Assembly (NCBI GenBank): GCA_963281155.1
Contig: CAUJLY010000004.1
Span: 372,001 to 436,000, forward strand
Source: Rhabditophanes sp. KR3021
Lineage: Eukaryota > Nematoda > Chromadorea > Rhabditida > Alloionematidae
Direction of reading: 5' to 3'
Length of the DNA: 64,000 bases
Below the pieces are notes generated by a model. The model searched no databases. It had not been told where the DNA came from and was given only the letters and a program-made list of their open reading frames with translations. Positions 33,670-45,483 of this stretch are shown here, piece after piece. Numbering within the stretch: position 1 is the first letter of the stretch; each line of letters starts with the position of its first letter. Both the position numbers and the translations under genes were made by a program.

Positions 33670-34425
33670 ATCATTGGCACTGCCTTTAACAAGTTTAGTC
33701 AATTGGAGGGCAAAGACTTCCTTTTCCCAATCATAAGCATCTGTAAACTTGCTTCTATCTTCCCATTAACCTTTTCATTCTCCTAAGCAGGAAAGCATAG
33801 TCTGGTCTGGTGTAGTGGTCTAGAGTCAAGATATAATTGCAACACACAACAAATTCAGTCCGCTCCGCCCAATCGTCACCTTGATATTCCTGACTTCCTC
33901 CTTTGCCAATCCAACATTGCATGGCAGTGGTCTCCTAAACTCAGAACAAATGAACATCAAAGAAATCAAGTCGTCGTTTGGGTCTTCTGATACCTAATTT
34001 CCCCAGTGATTGAAAAGTACCCACGAGAAGGCCGAAGTCAATGACGTGCACACATTTGCCTGAAATCAGTACATTTCCAAAGCATACTATTTGATAGACT
34101 TACTGACTTGAAATGGCGATGAATAAAACCAATTTGATGGATCTGCTTCAATGCATCAACTCCTTGAATGGCAACTCGTACGATAGTAGAAATTGAGGCA
34201 TTTTTGTGGCAAATACGAAATAGTTGACCTAAAGAAGGTCCTAGAAGTGCCATTATAAGGTAAAGACAGCGAGTAGTACGTCCACTACAAATCAAGTTAG
34301 GTACCATGGGAGGGTGATTGAATCGCCTCAGAGGTACCACTTCCATCTGCAACCCATTGCCCTCAGACGAATGGATTCAGCTTTGAGAGTAGCAATGGCT
34401 ATCTTCACAAGCATAAACTAAAATG
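33670..34425 (-). pseudogene. Broken CK1/TTBK-family kinase
   Basis: The minus strand reads like a nematode casein-kinase-1-type domain in pieces. There is an Ala-Thr-Leu-Lys-Ala-Glu-Ser segment (the VAIK-like region of this family), then one base out of phase Leu-Ile-Met-Ala-Leu-Leu-Gly-Pro-Ser-Leu-Gly, and Gly-Phe-Ile-His-Arg-His-Phe-Lys where the catalytic loop should be His-Arg-Asp-Leu-Lys. A GTAAGT...TTTCAG intron then leads to Val-Ile-Asp-Phe-Gly-Leu (DFG present). Further downstream there are stops, and only a Tyr-Asp-Trp-Glu tail motif is recognisable. The frameshift near 34340, loss of the catalytic Asp and downstream stops argue for a dead copy of a large, rapidly duplicating nematode family. 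Confidence 0.6.
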
Positions 34426-34656
34426 CTAATTTATTCAAACTAAAATTGCTTGTGGACATGCCTGCTCCACTACAACCACTTGCTAATCTTTTGATGATCC
34501 CGTATTCGTTTATGCCCTCTCCCCAACTCACCACGCCCTTCCTCCACCTCAACATCGTGATCACAAAAAATGAAACTATTTAAAGGTATCTGTTTATTTA
34601 GATAAGAGAAATTAGAATTTACATATTACATTTTTAAATTTAGAATATAGGCCTGC

Positions 34657-35855
34657 TTATTTTTTGTAAAGATTATCCAGGCGACTCATTAAATCATCGA
34701 AGTTGTCACTGCCATCATCTGGTTTGGCTGGTGGAGGTGTAGGTATGTTGTGGTCGTGACTTGCCGTCCCAAAATTTGTAGGAGGTGTTGGGAAGGTGAT
34801 GGAGTCAAAGTCGAAAGCTGGTGGTGGCGCTTCGACTTTCGGTGGAGTGATGTCGTATGTTGGTGGGACATCGTAGATGTGTGGGTCAACTGGTGGTGAT
34901 TTCGGCATCTTGTTTGTGGGGGGAGCAGCAGGGGCAGGAAAGTCCAAGAATGAATTTGAGGAAGGGGCGGTTGGGATGATGGGGACATTGGGGATGTCCA
35001 TTCGTGGGTACGCTTGCCCTTGTGGGTACCCCATGTTCATTTGATTTTGGGAGGGAGGAACGGCTGGGTAGGGAATTTCGTAGATCGAATTGTCTGAGTC
35101 ATTCTTTAGGGCGGTGTTGTTGAAGCCGATCAAGTTTCCTCCGTCGAACATATTGCCGCCTCCATTTCCACCGTGGCCTGGACCTTTGTTGTCGTCTCTC
35201 TTGAATTCATCAAGTAAATCAAGGATCGGTTGAGTGTCGATGTCACGCATAATATTCCTATCAGGTAAAAACTCGACGCAGTAATACCTGGCTATCTCTA
35301 TCATATACTTTTCGACCAAAACTTTATCAGGAGCATTCAACGACATTTTGTCAAGCAATTTTTGAGAGACCCTGCACGGAGCTTCTAGCTGGTTTGACCT
35401 AGCTGACTCGGCAAATGGCTTTCCATACTTCCTAGCCAATTCAATGGCAATCACTTGCAACTCAGGAACATCCGACACCCTCGGAGCAGCCCAAATCAAG
35501 GAGACGATAGGTTCAGCGATCCCATCCTCGATCCCCTTCATCTGTGTGATAACACCAAACCGTGCCAACAACAAATCACAATACATCTCCAGTATCTCAT
35601 AAGCTTCCACTAAAAAATCCTCCCTAATGATGTGTTCAACCCTTATCCGTCCCCGATCATCTTTCCTAGCTAAAAGGTACCTTATTATACAAGCAAACAC
35701 AATACCTCACACTTACCAGCAATAAAGTCAGCTATTTCCTTCCTAGCCTTAAGATTAACTTCTGTCTTCTTCTTTTGCAATAGCTTCAACCTATTTACCG
35801 CCAGCCCAAGGTTGGTTTTTAGCTTCGGATATTGAGCACCCCAACTAATAGACAT
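34657..35855 (-). CDS. IST1: IST1 homologue (ESCRT-III-associated)
   Basis: Exons 35855..35717 and 35669..34657, phase 1, 47-nt intron; 383 residues. The N-terminal ESCRT-III-like helical domain has Asn-Arg-Leu-Lys-Leu-Leu-Gln-Lys-Lys-Lys-Thr-Glu, Ala-Arg-Lys-Glu-Ile-Ala-Asp, Arg-Ile-Arg-Val-Glu-His-Ile-Ile-Arg-Glu-Asp and Glu-Ile-Leu-Glu-Met-Tyr-Cys-Asp-Leu-Leu-Leu-Ala-Arg-Phe-Gly, the IST1 signature. A Pro/Asn-rich linker ends in Leu-Met-Ser-Arg-Leu-Asp-Asn-Leu-Tyr-Lys, a MIM1-type motif that binds MIT domains (VPS4, spastin). Role: regulates ESCRT-III/VPS4 in endosomal tubule fission and cytokinetic abscission. A TTTTTTTTCAG acceptor is 3 nt before the ATG. Head-to-head with BCD1 (210 bp between ATGs). 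Confidence 0.95.
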
Positions 35856-36065
35856 GTTCTGAAAAAAAAGTAAAAGAATGAGTCAAGATTGTTGAAGGGA
35901 GAGTCGTTTTATAGGACCATACCATCGATCAGGCTGTCTATTTGATGAATCATATCTTTGTTGCACATGTTTTTGTGATGACTGAAGACTCCTCGCACCA
36001 ATCTTTTTTGGATAATCGTGGCAGGATGGTTGTTTGAATTTAGCTTTTTGAATTTAGTTTGTCAA

Positions 36066-37626
36066 ATGAGTGATTGTGAGGAGATGGACCATCTACAAAC
36101 GGGTTATGTTGTTGATACTACTCAGATTAATTCTGACGCCACCACAATGCTTTCATATTCGGACGACAGCGTTAAACTTACTACTGAAGGAGAAACGACG
36201 GTCCTTCCCGCAGATGGAAATGCCACGCCACCTGCAGCCGACCGCCAACACACACCCCCAGTCCCCAATCCCTGTGACCAATGCGGCAAAGTCACCTTCA
36301 GATACCGCTGCCCAAGGTGCGAATTGAAGACGTGCTCTCTGCCATGTGTGAAGCAACACAAAGTTGATCGTAATGTAAGTTTAGACAAAAGTAATGTATT
36401 AACTTATTTTATAGTGTGATGGTATCAAAGCTCCTTTCGTGCCAATTCAAAAATTCAGCCAATTCGACGATGACAAGAGTCTCAAGGACCAGGAGTTTAT
36501 GGGTGGTCTAAAGCGGAAGCTCAATAGAGATGAGCCTGGGCATTCTAATCGCGGCAGGGGGCAACATCAGTCTAGGGAGAGGGGGTTGCAGGGTGGCGAT
36601 GCCACTGGCTCTGGGGCTCATGGAGATACTACTTCAGTGGAACCGTCCTTAAACCAATTGGATCAACGGCTTGTGTCTAGCTGTCACAAACGCAGGATCT
36701 GGATACAGGATGATGGGACGAAAAATTTTCATGGAACCAGATACGACCAATTTTCTGACTCAATGACCTGGACTATTGAAATGAAGTTTGTGGGCGAGGA
36801 AGAGGATGAAGGGGCTTGGGATCAGGAACTGACAATAGACACATCGGGAGATGTTGTTGACGAGTCAGAGAAAGGTGATGGTGGGAATGTTAAGAACACC
36901 AACCCACTCGCCGAATGCCTAATTCCGCCGGGCAATATTGCCGACCTGGTGGTGCCCATGACAGAAGAGTTGGGGGAAGATGGGCAAATTATATCAGATG
37001 AAGATGATTCACCTGATGAAATGAGTTCCAAGATTGAAGTCGGGGAGAATGTGTCGATTGGCGAGAGCACTAGCAAGCAGAGTGTCGGGGATTCTGCAGT
37101 CGTCCCAACACCACCCCCTGAAGACCCAACTACCTTCACTTACATAGCGAAAAACATCCCAGACGGCATCCGAGTCCAGACACTAATCTCCCAGTTCATC
37201 AAGCCGAAAGTATATGGAACAGTGGTTTCGAAGGACGACTTGACTCACCCAGTCATCTCAAAATTCATCAAGGATTGCTGTGGTAGTCAGCAGGGGATCC
37301 TTGTATTGATGAAAGCACCGTTCGAGGGCAAAGATCGCTACTACCAAATTGATCTGGAAAAGTCGATTGTTGACAACTTGAGGAATCGGTACTTCTACAA
37401 TGTGCCTTCCTTTATTGTTACCTTTGAGGGGATGGGGAGTAAGTTTGTTCAGTTGACGGAACAAGAGGCTCAACATGTACACGACTACTTCAAAGCCAAA
37501 CGTGCCGAAAGACACCCAGACCACGGGCGCACCTACCAACGTGGAAGCAATCGAGGTGGTGGCAGGGCAAGCTACCGGGGCAACAATCGCCGAGGGCATA
37601 ATAACTTCCGTGGACGTGGCCATTGA
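36066..37626 (+). CDS. ZNHIT6: Box C/D snoRNA protein 1 (BCD1/ZNHIT6)
   Basis: Exons 36066..36374 and 36415..37626, phase 0; 506 residues. I start at the ATG at 36066; the frame is open upstream but without ATG. A HIT-type zinc finger covers residues 70-104 (Cys-Asp-Gln-Cys... Tyr-Arg-Cys-Pro-Arg-Cys... Cys-Ser-Leu-Pro-Cys-Val-Lys-Gln-His), with its last Cys formed just after the intron. A BCD1 core follows, interrupted by an acidic Ser/Glu/Asp insert. The conserved C-terminal block has Gly-Ile-Leu-Val-Leu-Met-Lys... Arg-Tyr-Tyr-Gln-Ile-Asp... Asn-Leu-Arg-Asn. The tail is an RGG/Gly-Arg-Asn-rich stretch, likely RNA binding. BCD1 is needed for early box C/D snoRNP assembly in the nucleus. Confidence 0.88.
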
Positions 37627-37783
37627 ATATCACCCCTCCAAAAGTGTTACTAATACTTAATTTGTTATCGCTATTTTTAATTTGTTGTTACTTATTTTTT
37701 TTTAAGCTTTATTGTTATTTGCCTTTTTAATAAGAAACTTTTTTTGAACATCTTTATTTGTTGTGTAAGTTAAAATATACTAA

Positions 37784-38694
37784 TTAGCGGAAACAAGTGG
37801 CATGTCTTCCACCATCGACAGGTACAGTTGAACCAGTGATAAAACTGGCAGCCGATGAAGACAAGAAGGCAATTGTGTTGGCAACTTCGGTCGTTTCTCC
37901 AGCTCTGCCTAGGGGGTGGGTAGATTGGGAGTGGATTAGGAAAGCTTTGTAAGCTTCCTCGTCCATGCCTCCTGTCTTGTGGATGTTTGTGACGGTGACT
38001 CCTACAAAAAATAAAGTTAAGATAAAGAAACAAAAAAAGAGGTTGCCTGGATTGACGCTGTTGACTCTAACATTGTATGGAGCCAATTCAAGGGCACTGC
38101 ATCTAGTAAACTGATCCAACCCAGCTTTTGAGATGTTGTAAGCAAGTACTCCAGGAAACTAAAAGAACATTAATCGCAACAAATAACTACTTACTGATCT
38201 CATTCCATTGACACTTGACACATTCACAACATTTCCCTGGCTTAGCTTAAGCATCGGAGTTGCCAATTGAGTGAGGTAGAAGATGGCCCTGAGATTAACA
38301 TTCATCACATAGTCATAGTCTTCTAGAGTCTGAGTCTCCACAGTCCCTTTCTTGAGAAGGCCTGCATTGTTGACTAGGATGTCTAGCTTGTTGTATTTGG
38401 CTTGAACCGACTGAATCAATTTACGACAATCAGCTTCACTGGCCAAATCAGCACTCAAGGCATTGATCTGTTGCCCATCAACAGGCTCAGCAGTCAACTC
38501 AGTCTGCAAAGCAGCCAGCCTCTCCTCGTTTCTGCCGGTCAAAAAAAGCGTTGCTCCCAACTTCTTAAAAAGAATAGCTGTTTCTCTGCCAATGCCCTGC
38601 AACTTTACTTGTCAATAAAAGCAAACAAACTTACCGAAGTACATCCGGTAATCAAGGCAACCTTGCCACTCAAACTAATAATAGGAGATGACAT
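37784..38694 (-). CDS. Short-chain dehydrogenase/reductase
   Basis: Four exons: 38694..38635, 38596..38195, 38158..38047, 38001..37784; 263 residues, the usual classical SDR size. The Rossmann motif is Thr-Gly-Cys-Thr-Ser-Gly-Ile-Gly at residues 16-23; Asn-Asn-Ala-Gly and Asn-Val-Ser-Ser follow, with catalytic Tyr-Asn-Ile-Ser-Lys. A conserved Asn-Ser-Val-Asn-Pro-Gly and a C-terminal Val-Asp-Gly-Gly are also present. NAD(P)-dependent; the substrate cannot be read from the sequence. The last intron (38046-38002, 45 nt) uses a GC donor (CCAG|GCAACC), which keeps the frame through Asn-Pro-Gly-Val-Thr-Val; no GT alternative fits. Confidence 0.9.
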
Positions 38695-38699
38695 ATTGG

Positions 38700-39660
38700 G
38701 TATATCGATACAGTGGTCGTTATCACTAAAAATGATTCTGTCAAAAAGTATCGCTCTCACTCAAATCATCACCAAACACTAACTTTTCTGGGCAAGATTA
38801 AGGATGGGACAACGTACCTTTACCCGCAACTACCCCCCACACCAAAGTCGTCAACTAAGAAAAAATAATAAAAAATATAAGTTACTAATTTATTTTGGCA
38901 AACAAACAATTAAAAATAATAAAAGGACCGTATCCAAGTTGGAAGCCAATCTTTTTGCGGTAACCTAATAAACAGAATCTTGAAAGACATTTACTTTGTA
39001 ATAAAATCAAAAGACAAGTCGATGTAAGGTTCTTTATATAAAAAAAGACACAATCAAATGTATGTAATGATACCTAATAATATGTATGTTAAGGACTATG
39101 ATAGTAAAGAAAGGCATTAATTTTTACAAAATAGGCTTTTTGGAAATGAAGAAATAATAATTAAAAAAAGATAAGAGTAACGAGTGAAGAATTGTTGTAA
39201 GAATTAATTTTATATAGTAAAATGTACAAAGTATTGCTAAAAGTGATAATAGAATGAAGTGAAGAGGAAGGATGTGTTTTTGTATGATAAAAATCTAGGA
39301 ATTATTAAACTTTTCTTTCCAGGCAAAAAATAATATATTAAAGAAGTGATATATATGGTAGAATTTAAACAATTGTGCTTCTAAACTTTTCTAGTGTGGT
39401 TGCAGAGTTGAGGTTGTGGTCTGCATGGATACATTTGTCGATTAAAGCGAAGGGTTTGAAAGTATCTGCCGGTTAAATTTTGTTTCATCGTTGATTCAGA
39501 AGGGGGGAGTCACACCCAACTCGTACATGTATTTCTTTTGTCAAGGCATTACGAACATTCGAAATAATATTAAAGAAAGCTGATACACTTTTGGAGGAAG
39601 AAAAGCTCATTATTTTTTGGTTTGGCATGAGATGAGGAGTGAATTGATGGTTTGGTGTGT
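38700..39660. other. Intergenic, no gene seen
   Basis: AT-rich sequence between the SDR start and the FLYWCH 3' end. No motif-bearing frame. Confidence 0.5.
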
Positions 39661-39668
39661 ACTATCTT

Positions 39669-41211
39669 TTAACAACTTATTTCTTCGTTACTTCTTTTTC
39701 TGGAACAGGTTGGGGTGGAGCAACAGATTTTGATGGTTCTGCAACCACAGGCTTCTTCTTTCGCGTCGCTGGGTGAGGTTGACTCGCTTTTTTTGGTGTC
39801 TTCCAGGTCTATCGTTTGAGTTCCGATCGTCACTTTTGAGGGCAGTACGTTTTCGGTGGTAATGCTGCTGGTGGGAGAGGAAGATGAGTGGTCTGGTTGG
39901 GGGGAATTGTTTGCAACTACGCGAGATGAAATTCTGAAATTAAAGATCCGATAAATCATTCACATACACACAATTATAAATGTATATTTAGTTGTAGGGT
40001 TGTTGCAAAAGTATCCCAGACCGAGACAGTCTACCTTGTCCTGTCGACGTCAAAGGATAATCAAAAGTAGAACAAATGATGACTTCTACACATACGATGG
40101 TAAACTTTTTAATGGCAAAATGCCTAATTGTTTCAATCTACTTACTTGTTGAAGATGTCGGTGAGGCGATTGGCACGAATTGCCATATCAATTGAATCTT
40201 TCTTTTGTTGCAATACACTAGTAGAGAGGGGAGTAGGTCCACTGGAAGACATCAATGAAGTGGTTGAGGAGGCTGGTGTGGAGGAAGCAGTCAAACTTGC
40301 TGCGGAAGTATTCTTGCTTGATTTGGGAGTTGATGAAAGACGGGACTTGGTTGATGTTGCGGAACTGGATTCAGTTGACTTGCGGGATCTCTTGGGTGGA
40401 GGTGTCCTGATTTGGTCGAACATTTCTGTGGCGGAGGAGGATGCGGTGGGTCTAGTTGGTGCATTCGACACACCGAACACATTTGCCCCGACCATCTGAT
40501 TTAACAAGGTATTTGTGTCGAAGAATGAATTATTATTTTGGTACTGTTGGAAGGCAGCCAAATGTTTGAAGATTGGGTTGTTTGCCATGGAGTCTGCCAG
40601 GTGATTACTTGTGTCGTGCTCAGATTCTGTAGAGGTATTGCTATGAATTGGGAATGGAGTTTCTTGGTGATGTGCCGTGAGAGACATCAAACTATTCAGA
40701 GTAGGATCAGCATCTGATTTGGGTGTGTTCTTCATAATTGACTCGAGTAGCGTTGGAAAGGCTGGGTTAAGAACTTCCTTTTTGGCAGCCTTGCCGCCGC
40801 CGGAACTTTTGTAGTTTCTGAATTTAAAACCCCCATTTTCGCTACTCTTTCTCGCAATAGTAAGAGACTTCTTTAAGCTTTCTCTAGAAGTAAACACTAC
40901 CCCCTCACTCATAAACTTCTGAGCCTCCGAAATCAAGTCATTAAGGAGGGCGTCTTTGTTTGCGATGGCAGCAAGAATAAGTTGAGATTTAAAGTACTCC
41001 AGTTCGGCGATGTCATGTTCTGCCGTATGATTGTGTTCGCCCTTTGAAAGACCTTGTGAATCGTTATCCCATGTTTCAGCTCTACCCTTACACCACGATC
41101 TCGCTGAGGTCAGTTTTTTTGCGCACACACATCTCCATGTTTTAACTCCCTTTGCAGGCACTATGTGGTGTATATTGTACCGGTAACCTTCAAAGATAAG
41201 CTTTTGATTGC
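39669..41211 (-). CDS. FLYWCH zinc-finger protein (5' end not found)
   Basis: Exons 41211..40146 and 39933..39669, joined so that Asn-Lys-Ile-Ser-Ser is in frame. The first begins after a TTTTAG acceptor, so at least one upstream coding or leader exon is missing. The FLYWCH finger is Leu-Ile-Phe-Glu-Gly-Tyr-Arg-Tyr... Thr-Trp-Arg-Cys-Val-Cys... Cys-Lys-Gly-Arg-Ala... His-Asn-His, giving the F, Y, W, C, C, H, H pattern. The rest is Ser/Thr/Asn-rich with a basic Pro-Pro-Pro-Lys-Arg-Ser-Arg-Lys patch, a likely nuclear signal, and a Cys-rich end. FLYWCH factors in C. elegans (FLH-1/2/3, PEB-1) repress embryonic microRNAs or act in pharynx and moulting. Which one this matches is unclear. The 12-kb gene-free region upstream may contain its promoter and first intron. 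Confidence 0.8.
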
Positions 41212-42359
41212 CTAAAATAGTTAAAGATCATTACCAATTTGAACTACTTATTTTCGTTCGATTTGTTCTTTTTTTGGGTGATAATTTATTGTTTTTAATA
41301 CCAAACTTTGTTACTGTCATATGTTATGCACGTCGTAGGGGCATCCAATCAGCTGTTTAAATTTTTATATGCTCCAAAGATGTTGGCAAGTAAGAATAAA
41401 AAAATTGATATAAAATGTGACGAATTGCCTTTGTCAGATTGCGCACCCCTTACATTTCAACTTTTTAATAATGTGCATCAAAACAAGTTGCACTTTTATG
41501 CATTGCCATTTAGTAGGGCTGATGATGGCCGTCTATCTCATTGATTCTCCCTTTTCCGCTGGCAACACCACATATATATACTTAAATATACATAAATACG
41601 CCTATCCTGATAAACGGCAATCAAACATTTTTGATAGGCGCTATGTAAATAAATCACCACTACGCCTAAACTTTTTGTCATGAGAACAGAGAAAGAAATA
41701 TTATATACAAATATACATATGCATATATATAAATATCGTTAAGCAATGATAGCAGCAAATTCGGTTGATCGTGACAGTCCATCAAAATGTTTTCTTCATC
41801 ACCGCCATCCACCCAAAATGTTATCAAAAGAAGAGAAGAAGGGAGGACGTGTACGGCAGCTAGTCCTCTTTACACACCTTTAACGAATTGGCTTTACAAA
41901 GTCAAATATAATATACACATTTCAATTGAATGTTTGTATAAACTAATATATGGGTGATGGTGGTGTACATTTGATCACTAAAACTTTTACACACACACAT
42001 TTCTGTACCCTAACAAAGGGAGACCTGTGGGGACAACCACAAAAAAACCTAAACACATATCATTTGACAACTGAACAAATGGATACCTGTCTATTAAATA
42101 AAAATATACCTTCCCTAATTATTCAAACATCTCAATACTTTTACTTTTCTCCATTTCAATAAGGGTATTTGAAGAAGATGTCTCTTTTGAAAGCATCTCA
42201 TTTTGGGTGATGTAATTTGATGTCATTTTAGATGATTCACTCTAATTTAGTGTAATTTCACCGTCATTTAAAGTTATTTGATGTTCGTGAGGTCAGTCAT
42301 ATGGCAATTAACAGTAAAAGAAAGTAAATCCCCTCTCAATGTCCCTCGCCTTGCAACAA

Positions 42360-42371
42360 CTCGGTACCGAG
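42360..42371. repeat. Perfect 12-bp palindrome
   Basis: CTCGGTACCGAG in a GC-rich island of the gene-free region; a dimeric factor site is possible. Confidence 0.4.
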
Positions 42372-42505
42372 GGTGGGGGAGTCTTAGTGGGCCTAATGCC
42401 TCGGCTTCAGTGCTCTCCAACATTATTGTACGATAAGTACATACATTCACATATAAATATGCATTATGTTTGCTGATCAACTATACATATAAAAATAGAA
42501 TCGAC

Positions 42506-42521
42506 TGTATCTCGACAAAAC
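42506..42521 (+). repeat. 16-bp exact repeat, copy 1
   Basis: TGTATCTCGACAAAAC, same sequence and orientation as 45468-45483. The flanks diverge within a few bases, so it is not part of a larger recent duplication. Confidence 0.6.
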
Positions 42522-45467
42522 AATCATCTATATACCTCCCAGGAGCCTTTACTTTGCGATACCGCAAATCGACACATCAACAGCATACAGGCCTACTTCA
42601 CATAGGGGCCTGTTGGTTAAAATTGATGGAAACTTAAGGCCCGTTTGGATTTCGTTTTTTTGACAGTCATATCACTTTTTTATTAGCTTACCTTTGAATG
42701 AAGTTACCATGCGAGGCACGGTCGGATCATATCCTTGGAATTGGTACATTTTGGAAGGACTTTTGGAGGTGATTTATAAAGGTATCAGGTGACGAGAATT
42801 GATCACAAAATGTAGGGTCCAATTGTGGGGAAAAGTTTGTCTTAATTAAAGAATTGTAGTTTGTCTGAAAATTGAAAAGATAACAAATGTTTGAATACAA
42901 AAATAAAGAACGCCACCAGGTGTAACGCAATATAATGGCGGGGCAAAGAAGAAATGGAAGCGAATAGAGTGACGACTACAAAAAGTGGCAAGAAGCTGAT
43001 TGGCAATTACAAAGAATGAAATAAAGAGACAGGACAAAAGTTGGTACAGTCAAAATGATGATCATCACAAAAATATATTGGTCGTGTGTACAATAATCAG
43101 TCACAAAAATGATGGCGAAGGCAGGCGCGAGGCCGACTCGGCAAACAGGTCGTGTCTCTGATAAGAGGTCTGAAATGCAAACACATATACATATATCTAC
43201 ATACATACACAGGGGGCTCTTTTGAAAAAGACTGGGGGCAGGCAATATAAGAAGAGGCAAGGATCAGTATATGTCGAAGAAGAATTTATATAAATACCCT
43301 GTACCATCGTATAATATGCGTTGAGCAGCACGACACTGACAACAAATTCGAGACCACCATTTTTACCATCTTCAAATTGAAGCTAGCGCCATCTCCACCA
43401 TACGAGGGTGCCTTATCTCTCAAAAGTATGCTGCAGTTACCGCACTTATATACCACAATTACAAAAATCACCACCACCACCATTTAACCAAACTTTTGTT
43501 GTCTTGGTAACAACACTAAAAAGTCTTTTAATTTAACAAAAATGACAACAACAACCAGATCAGGTATGAGCGAATAACAAAAAATATGTTTTTTTGCCAC
43601 AACACACCTTCACCTAATCTACAACCCAACTGCCTTCTTGCCCATCTCCATTTGACTTCAACCAATCTCACCCCAAACTTGAACCTTCTTTTGCCACCAG
43701 TCTACAATTCACACCACCACCCCCAAATGGTATACGATTATCAGGTAAAGGATTGTTTAAAGTGGCAGTATGTAACTAGTTTAGGTATAAACACGGCCCG
43801 CTAGTAGTTGTGAGTGTCGGCAAATTTGTATCAAATATTGGTGGTGTGTGTGTGTTACTTCTAATTATAATTGTGATGGTGGATGGAAGTGTGATTTGTA
43901 TGGTAATCTACTAAACAGAGACAACTGAAGAAGGGATGTTTTTGTTTAAAAAGTGTCGTGTGTGACTAGTTAGCTGAGGCCGTAATGTTGTAGAGATTCA
44001 GTGAATTGAGGGTAGGTAGATGTGGTTTTGGGTGTTGGAATGTGTTTAGAAAGATGGTGTCACGGATGAGAATGGTGAAGGGAAATGTCGCGAGGAGCTG
44101 TCGTACTGTAGAACAGTCGTTTGGTCTATCGAGGGGCAAAACAGGCTTTGGAAAAAGAAGATGTAGCTAGATGATGTTGACTGGCAACATGTCAAAATAA
44201 CAAAAAAATTAACAAAAAATGAGAAAGGTTAGAGTTGAGAAGTAACAAAAATGACATGTCTTCTTGATTTGATGATGGCATTGTTTTGGTGTGGAGGTGC
44301 GGGCGCCACTTGGAACAATAGAAGTCACAAACATGGACTACATTTATAAATAATAAAGTAAAAGTGTAAAGTTACAGATTCAAATGAATGGTGTGTCTTA
44401 ATTTATATACATATTTTTACATTAAATTTAAGTATTAGGAGTGGCATTTTACAGCAAAAATAACGTCTCTCCCAAATGAACAGAAAAGGTAGGGGTGTTG
44501 TATGCGAATGCACGAAATGAATAAAGGGGTGAAGCAGAGAAGATATAGGTAGAGGCACACTGTCGCCAGGATCATTTTTTAGTATCACAATTTATATGCA
44601 ACAAAAAGCAGCAGTACTACCTATGCGGTGGACTGATATAAGAGAACACACTATCAAAGAAACTGGTTCAAGCTTTAAAATGTGTATGGGATTGGAAGTG
44701 GAGATGCAGTATTCGCAACATAACAAGTACATGATGTGTCGATCGAGAGCAACTTTGCAGTTATAGGCACTTTTTAATTGATTTAATTAAAAGACTGGCT
44801 CGGCATTACTTTTTTGATGTTCATAGTATATAAAGCATGGAAGATAGAAGGTGCACGAAGATGTGTGTGTAGGTAATTACGTTAACTTTTGTGGTTATCG
44901 GGTTTGGGATGAAATGTAATAATGGATCGAAAAAGGCGAATATACATGAGGTATATTTTGTGATTAAAAAAGCCGTACTTTGGTTTAGTTTTGATTTTTT
45001 AGTAATATAGTAGTGTAGTGTCAATTTGGAATGGCTTCGGTAGGAGTGTCGATTGTGTCGTCATTTTTAGCAAAGGTATATAAAGGTGTATGTGTGCCAA
45101 TAACATAATCGAGACAATTTGGTAAATTTAATAAACTAGATTTTAAATGAAAGCGAAGACAAGAGGGGTGTCTTTTGTTGAAATGATCATACTATTACAA
45201 ATAAATAAATTGATGTGGCCAAAAAGAGTTGGTCCAACCAATCAGAAAGGTGGAAAGAAGGCGCCTCAGTATAGATACGAATGCATATAAATATATATAA
45301 AAATGGAAATAATAATAATAAAAGGAGCGAGTGGTGGGCCTTTTTCGAGAGGCCTGTCCTCTGTATACATCTAAATATCACCATTGATATGAATGTATAA
45401 TAGTGATCGGCAAAATATAACGTTATTGTTGGCCAATATTTGCTTCGTTAGTATTGTGACGATCAAA

Positions 45468-45483
45468 TGTATCTCGACAAAAC
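45468..45483 (+). repeat. 16-bp exact repeat, copy 2
   Basis: Second copy of TGTATCTCGACAAAAC, 2.96 kb from the first. Confidence 0.6.

Noticed and set aside
41308..41683. Plus-strand frames near 41.3-41.7 kb
   Set aside because: Two overlapping frames without family resemblance, in the upstream region of the FLYWCH gene.
43295..43320. TACCCTGTA resembling the miR-10 seed
   Set aside because: Match ends after the seed and no foldback is present.
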